Positions 41,525-50,149 of a stretch of 64,000 nt of DNA are shown here, piece after piece. Under the pieces are notes generated by a model. It had not been told where the DNA came from. It did not search any database and saw nothing but the letters and a program-made list of their open reading frames with translations. The translations under genes and the position numbers were made by a program. This stretch comes from Butyrivibrio hungatei. Lineage in GTDB: Bacteria; Bacillota; Clostridia; Lachnospirales; Lachnospiraceae. Location: assembly GCF_900101605.1 (NCBI RefSeq), contig NZ_FMUR01000008.1:62001-126000 (forward strand), given 5' to 3'. Each line of letters begins with the position of its first letter. Position 1 is the first letter of the stretch.

Positions 41525-42358
41525 TTATTTTCCTAATGTATTGCTTGTTATAGCTGCTGCCTTTGCTGCGATAGAATTTGTGGCCGCATATAATGAGCTT
41601 GTAGGTGCAACAGGACTCATCAAAACCTTTCCGGTACCTCTATATACATTCACAAGTCCTTCTCCACTGGCTGCAGAGCCAATCAATGTCTTTGTCGTTC
41701 TCTCTACAGTAAATTCAAGATTTGAAGACCAGCACACAGCAAGATTTCCATCAATCTTCAATGTGTCATTGTTGAGATCAACTTCGATAAGCTCGTTATA
41801 TGGAACATTACTTTCAAGCGCAGCAACACCTGAACCAGACAAGCTTAGATTAAAAAGACCTTCTCCTCCAAGCGCAGCCGAAGAAAGATTCTTTCTTGCA
41901 ACAACACTTGTCTTTACGGTTCCCGAGCATGCGTAGAACATTCCGTCTTCAATAGTCATTCCTGCGCCCCACTGCGCAACATCAACCAGAATAATGTATT
42001 TATATGTGGGTTCCAAAACAAGCCAACCGTTTCCTACATATTCAGGCTTTATTGCTGACTCACCCGTAACAGCACCTTTCACGATCTTACCAAGCAAATC
42101 TCCAACTCCCTTAACTCCGGTGGTCGCATTTACATTTCCTGCCATCCACTGCATTGCACCTGCCTGAATAATCGCTGAATGATTATCATCAAGCTCAATC
42201 GCAACCTGCCTTCTGTGCACTCCCATCTTACTCATAAAGTACTCAGTTGAAGCATTTGCCGGAGATACGCTACTGTCCAGCATATACTCAAGCACATGAA
42301 AATTTCCGTTGTTCTCAACAAACTTCCTTGTTTCGTTTTCAAAATTCTTAATGTTCAT
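41525..42358 (-). CDS. AIM24 family protein
   Basis: A 277-residue beta-rich protein of the AIM24/TIGR00266 family. GAMQWMAGNV, the glycine-rich LSGSGVAALES and TLKIDGNLAVCWSSNLEFTV with SAASGEGLVNVYRGTGKVL are typical. The fold is a trimeric beta-barrel like tubby-related proteins. The function in bacteria is unclear; some are thought to act at membranes or in stress. GGAGGACACAAT precedes the ATG. A broken small gene lies just upstream. Confidence 0.85.
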   Translation of the reverse strand: MNIKNFENETRKFVENNGNFHVLEYMLDSSVSPANASTEYFMSKMGVHRRQVAIELDDNHSAIIQAGAMQWMAGNVNATTGVKGVGDLLGKIVKGAVTGESAIKPEYVGNGWLVLEPTYKYIILVDVAQWGAGMTIEDGMFYACSGTVKTSVVARKNLSSAALGGEGLFNLSLSGSGVAALESNVPYNELIEVDLNNDTLKIDGNLAVCWSSNLEFTVERTTKTLIGSAASGEGLVNVYRGTGKVLMSPVAPTSSLYAATNSIAAKAAAITSNTLGK

Positions 42359-42373
42359 ATTGTGTCCTCCGGT

Positions 42374-42667
42374 TTATGATTCTGAAATTACTTTATCCCT
42401 TAGTTTTTGCTGTTCTTTTGTATTTTCTTCACTCTTATCAGAGAAAAGAAAACGAGGCGAGCCACTACCTTGATTGCACAGCTTATTAGCAAGCTCATCT
42501 AAACTCTCTGTTCCAAATAAATTGTACTCCTCTTCGGTTATTTCAAAATACTCGTCATACCATGCAACCCACGTAACAACGCATGCCATAACAAATTTGT
42601 CGATACTTGGTATTTATCCGACACGATATAGCTTTTCATTGCGAATCTTCTCGTTTTCCAGCTTCAT
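42374..42667 (-). pseudogene. small gene interrupted by one stop codon
   Basis: From an ATG at 42667 after GAGG the frame reads MKLENEKIRNEKLYRVG, then TAA (42614-42616), and continues in the same frame IPSIDKFVMACVVTWVAWYD to a stop at 42374. The second part alone (ATG 42589) has no Shine-Dalgarno site. A single AAA-to-TAA change would explain it, so an intact protein of about 97 residues was probably encoded. The family is unknown. The 71-residue part is acidic at its C-terminus (YNLFGTESLDELANKL). Confidence 0.55.
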
Positions 42668-42685
42668 AGTGTCCTCATTTTATTA

Positions 42686-43357
42686 TCAATCATTTATAAT
42701 CCCACACAGCTCTGTAAGCGATTTAATCCTCTTAGCTCCTTCCGGCACAGAAGCATATTGTTTTTTTCTGTCAATTAGTACTACTGCCATCCCTTCTTTC
42801 ATAGGTCCGATTACATCATCATCCAAGGAGTCTCCGACAAAAAGACATTCTTCCGCTTTCCATTTTGTTCTGTGCAAAATCTCCGAATAGAATTTGACAT
42901 TCGGTTTATAGCACCTTAGTATCTCAGACGTAAATATCGGATTTATGCGTTCCAGTGATGTACCTTCTATATTATGTAGCAAAGGAGCTGTGTCTGTTGT
43001 TGAACCTATAGCAATAATGTAATTTTCGCTCAATTTATCAATAACACTCTCAGTTTCCTCAAAGAGCTTTCTATCAACAAGTGAATCAAGCATAGGTTTT
43101 ATCGCAGTTTTCGGATCACCTGTTATGCCGTACAGTTCAAACATCTTTTCAAGATCTTTAACGAATATCTCTTCCTCCGTTATAAATTCTTCAAGTGAAA
43201 AGATATTTTCCCTATGTATCTTTTTCCATTTCTTATAGATTTCATCCGCATCTTCTGCAAGATCGTATTTACTGAAGATTGCTTTGGTCGCATCAACAGA
43301 ACCGGTGCCTGTTGAAATTAGTGTGCCGTATGCGTCAAATATTATGTTTTTAATCAT
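42686..43357 (-). CDS. HAD-superfamily hydrolase
   Basis: A 223-residue HAD-IA protein. Motif I IIFDAYGTLIST (Asp8, with Ala-Tyr before GT instead of the usual D-x-D), motif II IAIGSTTD, the motif III Lys in CYKPNVKFY and motif IV FVGDSLDDDVIGP. The second Asp of motif I is replaced by Tyr (DAYGT), as in haloacid dehalogenase-type members, so it may act on a substrate other than a phosphate monoester. The ATG follows AAGAGG. It is on the same strand as the broken small gene and AIM24. Confidence 0.85.
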   Translation of the reverse strand: MIKNIIFDAYGTLISTGTGSVDATKAIFSKYDLAEDADEIYKKWKKIHRENIFSLEEFITEEEIFVKDLEKMFELYGITGDPKTAIKPMLDSLVDRKLFEETESVIDKLSENYIIAIGSTTDTAPLLHNIEGTSLERINPIFTSEILRCYKPNVKFYSEILHRTKWKAEECLFVGDSLDDDVIGPMKEGMAVVLIDRKKQYASVPEGAKRIKSLTELCGIIND

Positions 43358-43380
43358 TGGGAGCCTCTTACCTTAAATAT

Positions 43381-44028
43381 TCACCTACTCAATTCGATAA
43401 CCAGGTCTTTATATCGCTCAGTCTTATTCTGAATGTCCTCTTCTGACACGCCATAGTATTTATATATATCCTTGTAAACACTATTAAACATCTTCATAAA
43501 TTTCTTGCTTCCCTGTGCTCCTGCAGCAAGATAATCATTATTCTTCTCAATTATAATATGCATAGAATCATCATTATCTTTCCCTTTTTTTACATACTTA
43601 TGGAAATCTATATCAAAAACATCCCGCGGAATTGAATCAGCAATCTCTTTTTCCTTTTTTATCTTCTCATTCAATCGAATAAGCATTTCTTCTGCATCAT
43701 CTGTTATATCAAAATCCAAATCAATATCCCGCCCTTGAGCCAGATCGGATCTATACTTAAAAAGAAATGCCGTACGTGTTTCCTCATATTCAAACTCGAA
43801 CTCAGTTCGATCTACTTCCACAAAACCATACCTGCTTTTAATATATTCCTCAACTTCATCTAAGCTATGCACACCGGATCTAATACTTTTTTCAATAAAC
43901 CACCTTTTTATCCTATATGAAAAAGACATTATTCTCTGCGGTAGTGTCTGTTTCTTTGACTTATCACAAATAAATATAGATGTAGGGCCATCAGCACCGC
44001 CTATAATTTCAAAATGCTCATCTTCCAT
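43381..44028 (-). CDS. unknown protein with an N-terminal IIGGADGPTSIFI motif
   Basis: A 215-residue protein. Residues 8-20 read IIGGADGPTSIFI, a motif otherwise known from the beta subunit of sodium-pumping decarboxylases (GcdB/OadB), but nothing else here resembles that membrane protein. The rest is charged and helical, with IKRWFIEKSIRSG and DLDFDITDDAEEMLIRLNEK. The ATG at 44028 follows AAAGGAATT; two earlier in-frame ATG codons (44058, 44040) have poor spacing. It sits downstream of the ABC ATPase. I do not recognise the family. Confidence 0.6.
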   Translation of the reverse strand: MEDEHFEIIGGADGPTSIFICDKSKKQTLPQRIMSFSYRIKRWFIEKSIRSGVHSLDEVEEYIKSRYGFVEVDRTEFEFEYEETRTAFLFKYRSDLAQGRDIDLDFDITDDAEEMLIRLNEKIKKEKEIADSIPRDVFDIDFHKYVKKGKDNDDSMHIIIEKNNDYLAAGAQGSKKFMKMFNSVYKDIYKYYGVSEEDIQNKTERYKDLVIELSR

Positions 44029-44135
44029 AATTCCTTTCATCTCCTCTTTACCCTGCATGCTTTAAGTGCTTCTTTCCAAATAGTCCTAAACTATAATTAT
44101 CATATTAATTAGTAAGATGTAGATGCCACAATATA

Positions 44136-46367
44136 CTATGCTGATAAAGCACTTGCTTTTTGATATGCATCATACAAATGATGAAGCGACATATCAAGAA
44201 TTGGCTCGAACATAAATGAATTAAGATGTATATTTTCAGGTGTTATCATCGAAACTATTTCCATCAGACCCATTTTATCGTCATTAATATGCTGTTTATA
44301 TGCTGATTTCAACCTGCCACTCTGATTAGATTTCGTATTAATATCAGCAACAATATCTACACCATTAGGAACAGTATTGATAATTTTTTCTTTCATATAA
44401 ACTTCTGCTTTCTGTCTAAGCGCCATAGCTAAAATCAATTTATTCTCAATAGCAATACTTTCAGTATCTACAATTTTATTAGCCTCAGCAAAAATTATAT
44501 CTAGTATTTTTTCATCTTCTCGTCCATCTGCAAATGTTGCATTCATATTTTTACACCAATACTTATTAAAAATATCCTCTACTTGCTTATATGTAATAGT
44601 ATTGGAATCATCTTTATTGTGCAAAATACTTGTTAATAACAAATAATCTTCATTCTTTGTTCCTTCGGTATATTCTATCAAATTTCTAACAAAAGGAATC
44701 GAGGCTACAACAATATTATCGCTATCTGGATTATTCAACCTTTTCTTATAAGAACCAAATAAATTGGTAATATATTGTCCCTTTTCAAAATTAATCTCAC
44801 CACCATTTGAAAAAGCAATAAATGAATTGTTCCTGTTTGTAATCCTAGAACCAATCGTTCTATAAAAATCAAAATTATGCGTTAAAACAAGTATCTTAAA
44901 TGCCCTCTTACCACTAGATGTTTTCACCTCGGATATATCCTTAATATACTCTATAATTGCATACTTATTACGGTAATCAAAAGACTCTGATACATCATCT
45001 AATATCAGTAAACACTCTTTATCCTTTTTTTCAGCTACTAGCACCTGAAAAATCATATTAAGTATATAATATGCGCGCTTTTCTCCTGTGCTTAAAACCT
45101 CTAACATATTTTCTTTAGTTACTTCTAAAGAGTCATGTTCATCTCTAAAAATGTACTTAAAACTTGGCATTGCTGACTTCAAAATAACATCTTCTTTATT
45201 AGAAGTTTCAATATCAAAAGGAACATAAAAACGTTGTTTGAACTGACTAAGCGCAATATTCCAATCTGTTGTTTCCTTTTTGGCCTCATCATTTAGTTTA
45301 ATTAAATCTGCTTCTGCTTTTTTTATCTCAGACAATAAATCATTTACATCTCCTGATAAAGTCTCAAACACTTTCACCCAAATTTTCTTTTTGAACAAAT
45401 CAACATCCTTATACTCAATAACCAGATCAGGATTATCTCGTAATAGACCTGCAAATGCCTGCGTATCCTTATTTTTTTGAAGTGATTTATTAATCTGCTC
45501 AAACGCAGACTTTACTGCAGCAGAATTTAAAACTCGTTCCTTCTCCTTTTGAATCAAATCATCAAGTTCTTCTAATGTTTTAACCGTAATTGATTTAGAA
45601 CCGTCTTTAGCCATTAAAGTTACATTATTCTTTGCTTTAAAAAAACCATTTGTTCCCAACGTTGTGCATATTACGCCATAATTATTATGGTCTATAATAC
45701 CTTTTTGCATATAAGGTGACTTATCAATTATTGCATTATATTGTTTCTCATAGTTTTCCAATAATTTAGCTGTATTACCAGTCTTTACCATTTGTATTGC
45801 TTTATCATTAAATAATTCATCATATTTCACTTTTTTCACGGTAGAAGAACAATCCATTGTTGAATCGCCTATAAGCGAAAAAATTTTTTCAAAACACTCC
45901 TTTTCCTTACTTATATCATATCCCCAATCACCTAACATAGTGCTTTGCGGATTAAAAACGCTTCTTTTTCCAAAGCCCAATTCCTCTTTGATTTTTTCAT
46001 ATAACTTTTCTTTTTTCTCATCAATCCCCTTGTGTATACTAATATATTTTTTTCTCAACTTCGGATTAGCCATTAATAATCCCTGCTCAGAAAAATCTTC
46101 TTCATCAAAAGGATTAATAACCATAATGTCATTTGGATTAATTGGTAAACCAGCTTCATCCGTAATCGAATAGTTACATATTCTTCCAAAAACTAATTCT
46201 CTTGGTTCTTCCCCTTCTCTTAAATCTTTAAACGTTTTAGCAAGCGAAGACTTCATTGTTCCATTTGGTGCGTATATTATCGCAACATTATTATTTGAAT
46301 AATCTATAAAATGATTCATTTTCTGTATTCCATAACAATTAGCTAACTCCATTTTTATTTTTTCCAT
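44136..46367 (-). CDS. PrrC/RloC-like ABC ATPase, probable defence protein
   Basis: A 743-residue protein. The Walker A APNGTMKSSLAKT is near 35-47, where Met replaces the usual Gly before Lys. A long insertion with helical and coiled segments (about 100-400) follows. Then come the ABC signature LSTGEKRAYYILNMIF, Walker B CLLILDDVSESFD and the switch VLTHNFDFY. The C-terminus HLNSFMFEPILDMSLHHLYD is shared with stand-alone AAA_13 ATPases of the RloC/PrrC kind. No nuclease domain is evident, so an effector may be missing or hidden. Base composition is clearly more AT-rich than in the nitrogen cluster. GGAGGAACAGG precedes the ATG. Confidence 0.75.
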   Translation of the reverse strand: MEKIKMELANCYGIQKMNHFIDYSNNNVAIIYAPNGTMKSSLAKTFKDLREGEEPRELVFGRICNYSITDEAGLPINPNDIMVINPFDEEDFSEQGLLMANPKLRKKYISIHKGIDEKKEKLYEKIKEELGFGKRSVFNPQSTMLGDWGYDISKEKECFEKIFSLIGDSTMDCSSTVKKVKYDELFNDKAIQMVKTGNTAKLLENYEKQYNAIIDKSPYMQKGIIDHNNYGVICTTLGTNGFFKAKNNVTLMAKDGSKSITVKTLEELDDLIQKEKERVLNSAAVKSAFEQINKSLQKNKDTQAFAGLLRDNPDLVIEYKDVDLFKKKIWVKVFETLSGDVNDLLSEIKKAEADLIKLNDEAKKETTDWNIALSQFKQRFYVPFDIETSNKEDVILKSAMPSFKYIFRDEHDSLEVTKENMLEVLSTGEKRAYYILNMIFQVLVAEKKDKECLLILDDVSESFDYRNKYAIIEYIKDISEVKTSSGKRAFKILVLTHNFDFYRTIGSRITNRNNSFIAFSNGGEINFEKGQYITNLFGSYKKRLNNPDSDNIVVASIPFVRNLIEYTEGTKNEDYLLLTSILHNKDDSNTITYKQVEDIFNKYWCKNMNATFADGREDEKILDIIFAEANKIVDTESIAIENKLILAMALRQKAEVYMKEKIINTVPNGVDIVADINTKSNQSGRLKSAYKQHINDDKMGLMEIVSMITPENIHLNSFMFEPILDMSLHHLYDAYQKASALSA

Positions 46368-46484
46368 CCTGTTCCTCCAAAAGTTTCAAAAATATACGTG
46401 TTTACGCTGTTTAATATTGCCCAAAATAATCACTTTTTCTTCCATTACACACCTCCATTCTAGCAGTCCTTCTGTTCGCATTTT

Positions 46485-46805
46485 TTACAACTCCGTATAC
46501 TTCTTACTACTCCCAAAGCTCTTTTCCACAGGGTACTTCTCCCTGTTCTTCACAATCTTGTCCATCACGGCATCCTCGATGTTAATTCCCATCTTATCTG
46601 CCATAAGAATGCAATAATTCACGATATCGGCCAGCTCTTCCGTTGCTGCCTCCTTGTCATAATCGGTGCTCCACTGGAAACATTCGAGTAGTTCTGCTGC
46701 CTCGATTGAGATGCTCTTTGCAAGATTCTCCGGCGTATGGAATTGATCCCAGTTTCGCTCCTCTGTAAATTTGATAACTTCTCTTTTTACCTGTTCAAAA
46801 TCCAT
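46485..46805 (-). CDS. MazG-like nucleotide pyrophosphohydrolase
   Basis: A 106-residue single-domain all-alpha NTP pyrophosphohydrolase. NLAKSISIEAAELLECFQW has the first ExxE pair, and EELADIVNYCILMADKM the second ExxD pair. It is like RS21-C6/dCTPase proteins. Small pyrophosphohydrolases of this type often accompany DUF2075 proteins, as here, with only 6 bases between the two genes. It probably clears or signals through a nucleotide made or altered by its partner. Confidence 0.87.
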   Translation of the reverse strand: MDFEQVKREVIKFTEERNWDQFHTPENLAKSISIEAAELLECFQWSTDYDKEAATEELADIVNYCILMADKMGINIEDAVMDKIVKNREKYPVEKSFGSSKKYTEL

Positions 46806-46811
46806 CTCACA

Positions 46812-48461
46812 TCAAAACCTTTCTACATAATTAAGGAAATACTCCCGAAGCGCGTCATCGCACACGTACAGATATGTCCCTTTTATGCCTCTTGTCATGA
46901 GGACGTAATATATATTTCGGATATACTCATTAAGTTCTTCATCCGTCGCGGACTGCTTACCTCTTTTATCAAAATAAGATGATCTGTCTACATATATCTT
47001 CTTCGCAGTTTCGTCATATCTGATGTCTTTTCCCAAAATAATGAAACCGTAATTGAGGTCATAGCCTGCGCTTGTGTGAATGCATCCGACCTCATCCAAT
47101 GCACCTTCACTGTTTATCCAGTTATTAAGGCAATGATTCCACCTTTTGCCGATGCCATCAATCTCAATGTCATAAGCTGTTTTGTCATTCTTTGTTTTCC
47201 ACTCCCATGCGTATCCTGCCAGCATACGACAAAGCTCCAGCTCTTTTTCTTTTATATAAAGCTGCTTGTTGAAATCTTCGAACTTTGTAAAAATCTTGAA
47301 GTCATAATTTGAAAACGTCTGCCTTGAAATACATGCGTCATGTAGGATGTCATTCACATAATTGATATACTCTTCACCGCCTGCAACTCTCATCTGCATC
47401 TTCAGATAATGCTTCGCATACGCAATCATACGATTCTTTATGCCAAGCCGGTGCTTTACTTTATTTTTAAAAACTTCCAAAGGAGTACCCGAAGGGCCTG
47501 ACAACTGATCGGGATCAAAGAAAAACACAGGTGTTTTTGCAATCTTTAAAACCCAATCAAGCTCTGTCGCATCTTTAGGAAGTCCAAGCTTGGTATTATT
47601 ATTGTCATGCGCCTGATACCCGACTATGCTACGCCTAACCTGCAATTTCTGAGCTTCATCAACAAAAAGAATATCCCAACTTCCGCCGTTTACCGCCTCC
47701 GAAGCGCCCATAACATCTTTTGCGGCAAGTCCTTCAATCTTTTTGAAAAGATTCTTAAGCGTTGCCCTTAAAGATGTCTGCGGAATTATGATACCCATCT
47801 TCTTTTCACGAAAAGGGTATTCATGTGTCTTTTCATCCTGATAATCTCTGAGATACTTCATAAGATAAACTGCCACTATCGTTTTTCCTGTGCCGGGACG
47901 GCCTTCCACAACAATCGGAGCATTCTTATCTTCTCGAATCTCAGTGATAATCTCATCTGCGAGCTTTTTTTGATCTTTATTCAATTCTTTAAATGGAGAA
48001 TACTTGTAGAACTCGCTATTCTTGATCCACTCAAGGGAATGATCAGCGAGATGATGATTTATCAGCTCATTCCACAGCTGTTCAAAGGTATCGTCATAAT
48101 CTGATTTTCTGAAATAATTCTTGTTGGCGATACCATCGTTTTTATTGGTTATTATAAATTTACCGTCTGCGGAAACAAACTGAATCAGCTTGGATTCATA
48201 GTCAAATGTCGCAGACTGATTGAATCTTTCTGAATATATAAAATGAACTTGCTTAAATTCTCTTTTCTCGTGATTGTTATAATGCTGCTTCATCCTTTCG
48301 GAAACATTGGTGGATTCACCAATATAGATCTTTTTTCCATTCTCAAGGATATAAAGCATAGGCCAGTTGCTTAGAAAATCATCATTTCCATAATTGTCGC
48401 TCGGAAATTTATGATTTGAAATCACATAAAGTATTTCCTGTGTCTGATCTGATGTAGTCAT
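46812..48461 (-). CDS. GIY-YIG nuclease domain fused to a DUF2075 helicase-like domain
   Basis: A 549-residue fusion. Residues about 30-120 form a GIY-YIG domain (MLYILENGKKIYIGESTNVS). From about 170 on lies a P-loop superfamily 1 region, DUF2075: Walker A VVEGRPGTGKTIVAVYLMKY, Walker B DILFVDEAQKLQ, a third motif PVFFFDPDQLSGPSG and LMTRGIKGTYLYVC near the C-terminus. It is expected to translocate on or unwind nucleic acid and to cut it. With the MazG-like partner it makes a two-gene unit that is likely a phage-defence module. GGAGCGGCTAC precedes the ATG. Confidence 0.87.
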   Translation of the reverse strand: MTTSDQTQEILYVISNHKFPSDNYGNDDFLSNWPMLYILENGKKIYIGESTNVSERMKQHYNNHEKREFKQVHFIYSERFNQSATFDYESKLIQFVSADGKFIITNKNDGIANKNYFRKSDYDDTFEQLWNELINHHLADHSLEWIKNSEFYKYSPFKELNKDQKKLADEIITEIREDKNAPIVVEGRPGTGKTIVAVYLMKYLRDYQDEKTHEYPFREKKMGIIIPQTSLRATLKNLFKKIEGLAAKDVMGASEAVNGGSWDILFVDEAQKLQVRRSIVGYQAHDNNNTKLGLPKDATELDWVLKIAKTPVFFFDPDQLSGPSGTPLEVFKNKVKHRLGIKNRMIAYAKHYLKMQMRVAGGEEYINYVNDILHDACISRQTFSNYDFKIFTKFEDFNKQLYIKEKELELCRMLAGYAWEWKTKNDKTAYDIEIDGIGKRWNHCLNNWINSEGALDEVGCIHTSAGYDLNYGFIILGKDIRYDETAKKIYVDRSSYFDKRGKQSATDEELNEYIRNIYYVLMTRGIKGTYLYVCDDALREYFLNYVERF

Positions 48462-48534
48462 GTAGCCGCTCCGCTTTTTTTGATTATTGTAAAGCTGTGG
48501 TGCACACTAAAACAATTTATTCACTGTATAAAAA

Positions 48535-48786
48535 TCAGGTAATATCTTCTTTCTTCAAAAGTTCGACAGCTTTGTGATACTCCTCTACAGTTGCATCGCA
48601 ACCGTCGCATGCATCTTCAAATGAAAAATGATACTTATCCATCATCTTCTGAACTGCACTTACAAGTCTCTTCGCATCACCATATCGACTTCCTTCTTTT
48701 ATACCTTCTTTTATACCTTCTCTTCTTCCTTCTTCAATTTTCTCTCTATCTCGCATTAGAAGTGTCATATACTCCACCTCTTTCAT
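48535..48786 (-). pseudogene. C-terminal fragment of an Rpn-family recombination-promoting nuclease
   Basis: This 83-codon frame, KEVEYMTLLMRDREKIEEGR through EEYHKAVELLKKEDIT, is the usual tail of Rpn (YhgA-like) proteins, whose nuclease domain would precede it. No nuclease domain and no Shine-Dalgarno site remain. Just upstream stand a palindrome (48789-48816) and a likely promoter segment, so an internal deletion between promoter and tail is probable. The last 60 bases recur at 50150. Confidence 0.7.
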
Positions 48787-48788
48787 TG

Positions 48789-48816
48789 CACTTAACTGAA
48801 TTCACTTCGTTAAGTG
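48789..48816. repeat. palindrome upstream of the Rpn fragment
   Basis: CACTTAAC pairs with GTTAAGTG across TGAATTCACTTC. The motif recalls TAACGAGG...TTAAGT of the 13081 element but is not the same. Confidence 0.5.
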
Positions 48817-48838
48817 ACTCATATACATTATATCAAAT

Positions 48839-48887
48839 CTAGTGCTGCTGTCATCAAATACCTAGACCTTTTTGCGAATCGCATAAA
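48839..48887. repeat. 49-base repeat shared with 17814-17859
   Basis: TAGTGCTGCTGTCATCAAA, TACCTAGACCTTTTTGCGAA, then TCGCATAAA. Its position between divergent units (the Rpn fragment and the lipoprotein) suggests it is an old promoter region. Confidence 0.6.
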
Positions 48888-48916
48888 TTGTACTATTTTT
48901 GCAAGGGATGTATAAT
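48888..48916 (+). promoter_or_regulatory. sigma-A type promoter of the lipoprotein gene at 48959
   Basis: TTGTAC, 17 bases, TATAAT. The start codon lies 43 bases downstream. Confidence 0.6.
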
Positions 48917-48958
48917 CAATCACACGGAAAGAAAGATGAATCAAGATAGGAGCATTTA

Positions 48959-49870
48959 ATGAAAAAAAGAATTACTAACCCAATTTTAATATATGCATTA
49001 TGTCTTATCGTAGCTACTTCAACAGGCTGCGTAAGCCAAACAGACGAAAACAACGAAAATGCAACGGCAGATTTATCGCACACGGGCTCTGAATTGTTAA
49101 ATAAAGAAAATCAAGAACAGGTAAATAATTCTGAAAGCACTCAGACCAATTCTCTTATTAGCAGAAAATATGTAAGAGAAGACAACGATGTAATCTTCGG
49201 TGAGGAAGTAAGCTTTGAAACGTCTTACACTTTCTTTGAAGAAAATAATGGCGTTTTTTGCGAAAACTACGATGTCGGAGGGGTACGAAGTTTTACCTAT
49301 GACGAAAAAAAGATCTATTATTGCGATGGAACTTCATATGATTACACTATCGAAGGTGATGTTTTAAATATTGATGGTGAAGATGGTCTTGTATCCTTTG
49401 AAAAAAAGGTTGAAACAGGTCCGATATATGAAGGTGACTTCTCTGAGTTTGAAGGAACATACAAAACGACTTCCAATACCAATGATTCATTTGGCGGTGG
49501 GGACATCATACCGGATGTTATCCTCAACTCGGATGGCATTATTACAGGTGGTTATGATACTGATATTCTTGAAATGCACAAAGAAAATAATGTGAATACT
49601 TTTGAAAATCAAAAGCCTATATACGTGACAAAATGGAATGACGGCAGCTATTACTGTGTAGTCAGCTTTTTATCGGATTCCTTCTTAGATGAAGATGGAG
49701 AAAACTGCGGAGGCTTTGTTGAATTGGCATATCGCATATATCCCAAGGATTCCAATTCGGAATTTGCTTCCTATTCTGATTATTCTAATGATTACGTCTA
49801 TATCCAACTGTATGAATTTGGTGGCGGTGTTTACAATCCTGTATTTTACAAATCCGATACCCCTCAGTAA
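48959..49870 (+). CDS. lipoprotein of unknown function
   Basis: A 303-residue lipoprotein with signal peptide MKKRITNPILIYALCLIVAT and lipobox STGC (about Cys24). An Asn, Glu and Ser-rich linker follows to about residue 60. The folded part shows two similar half-domains: YTFFEENNGVFCENYDVGG and GTYKTTSNTNDSFGGGDIIP with later YVTKWNDGSYYCVVSFL. The family is not recognised. It has its own promoter at 48888 and is followed by a repeat-rich region. Expected on the outer face of the membrane. Confidence 0.75.
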   Translation: MKKRITNPILIYALCLIVATSTGCVSQTDENNENATADLSHTGSELLNKENQEQVNNSESTQTNSLISRKYVREDNDVIFGEEVSFETSYTFFEENNGVFCENYDVGGVRSFTYDEKKIYYCDGTSYDYTIEGDVLNIDGEDGLVSFEKKVETGPIYEGDFSEFEGTYKTTSNTNDSFGGGDIIPDVILNSDGIITGGYDTDILEMHKENNVNTFENQKPIYVTKWNDGSYYCVVSFLSDSFLDEDGENCGGFVELAYRIYPKDSNSEFASYSDYSNDYVYIQLYEFGGGVYNPVFYKSDTPQ

Positions 49871-49898
49871 GCAAGTGCGGATTTCTGCAATTTCATTT
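49871..49898. repeat. 28-base repeat shared with 33511-33538
   Basis: GCAAGTGCGGATTTCTGCAA then TTTCATTT. It differs at two bases from the other copy and begins one base after the lipoprotein stop codon. Confidence 0.65.
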
Positions 49899-50121
49899 TA
49901 TCTATGTTTTTTTGCTTCTAAACAGCTGTTTTTCTCATATTTACAGATAGATTGCTTCATACACACTTTTTCTATCTGTGTTTTTTCGCCTCATATCTGC
50001 TATTTCTACACATTTTCACAGATAAATTGCCTCATACATACTTTTCTATCTGTGTTTTTTCGCCTCATATCTGCAGTTTCTACACATTTTCACAGATAAA
50101 GCGTTTCATACATACCTTTTC
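49899..50121 (+). repeat. three tandem 74-75-base repeats forming terminator-like hairpins
   Basis: Units start at 49899, 49973 and 50047, each with TATCT[AG]TGTTTTTT. Units two and three match in more than 60 of 74 bases; the first is more diverged. CACAGATA near the end of one unit pairs with TATCTGTG at the start of the next, followed by T-runs, so each junction forms a terminator-like hairpin. A further partial unit starts at 50122. Confidence 0.8.
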
Positions 50122-50149
50122 TATCTGTGTTCTTCATTTCACTATAAGA

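Noticed and set aside
42374-42589. The 71-codon frame taken as a complete gene
   Set aside because: There is no ribosome site before its ATG, and the upstream in-frame segment with a good ribosome site suggests an interrupted longer gene.
43381-44028. Annotation as a sodium-pumping decarboxylase beta subunit
   Set aside because: Only a 13-residue motif matches; there are no membrane helices and no partner subunits.
49899-50121. Tandem repeats considered as a CRISPR array
   Set aside because: The units are contiguous without unique spacers of constant length, and no cas gene is near.
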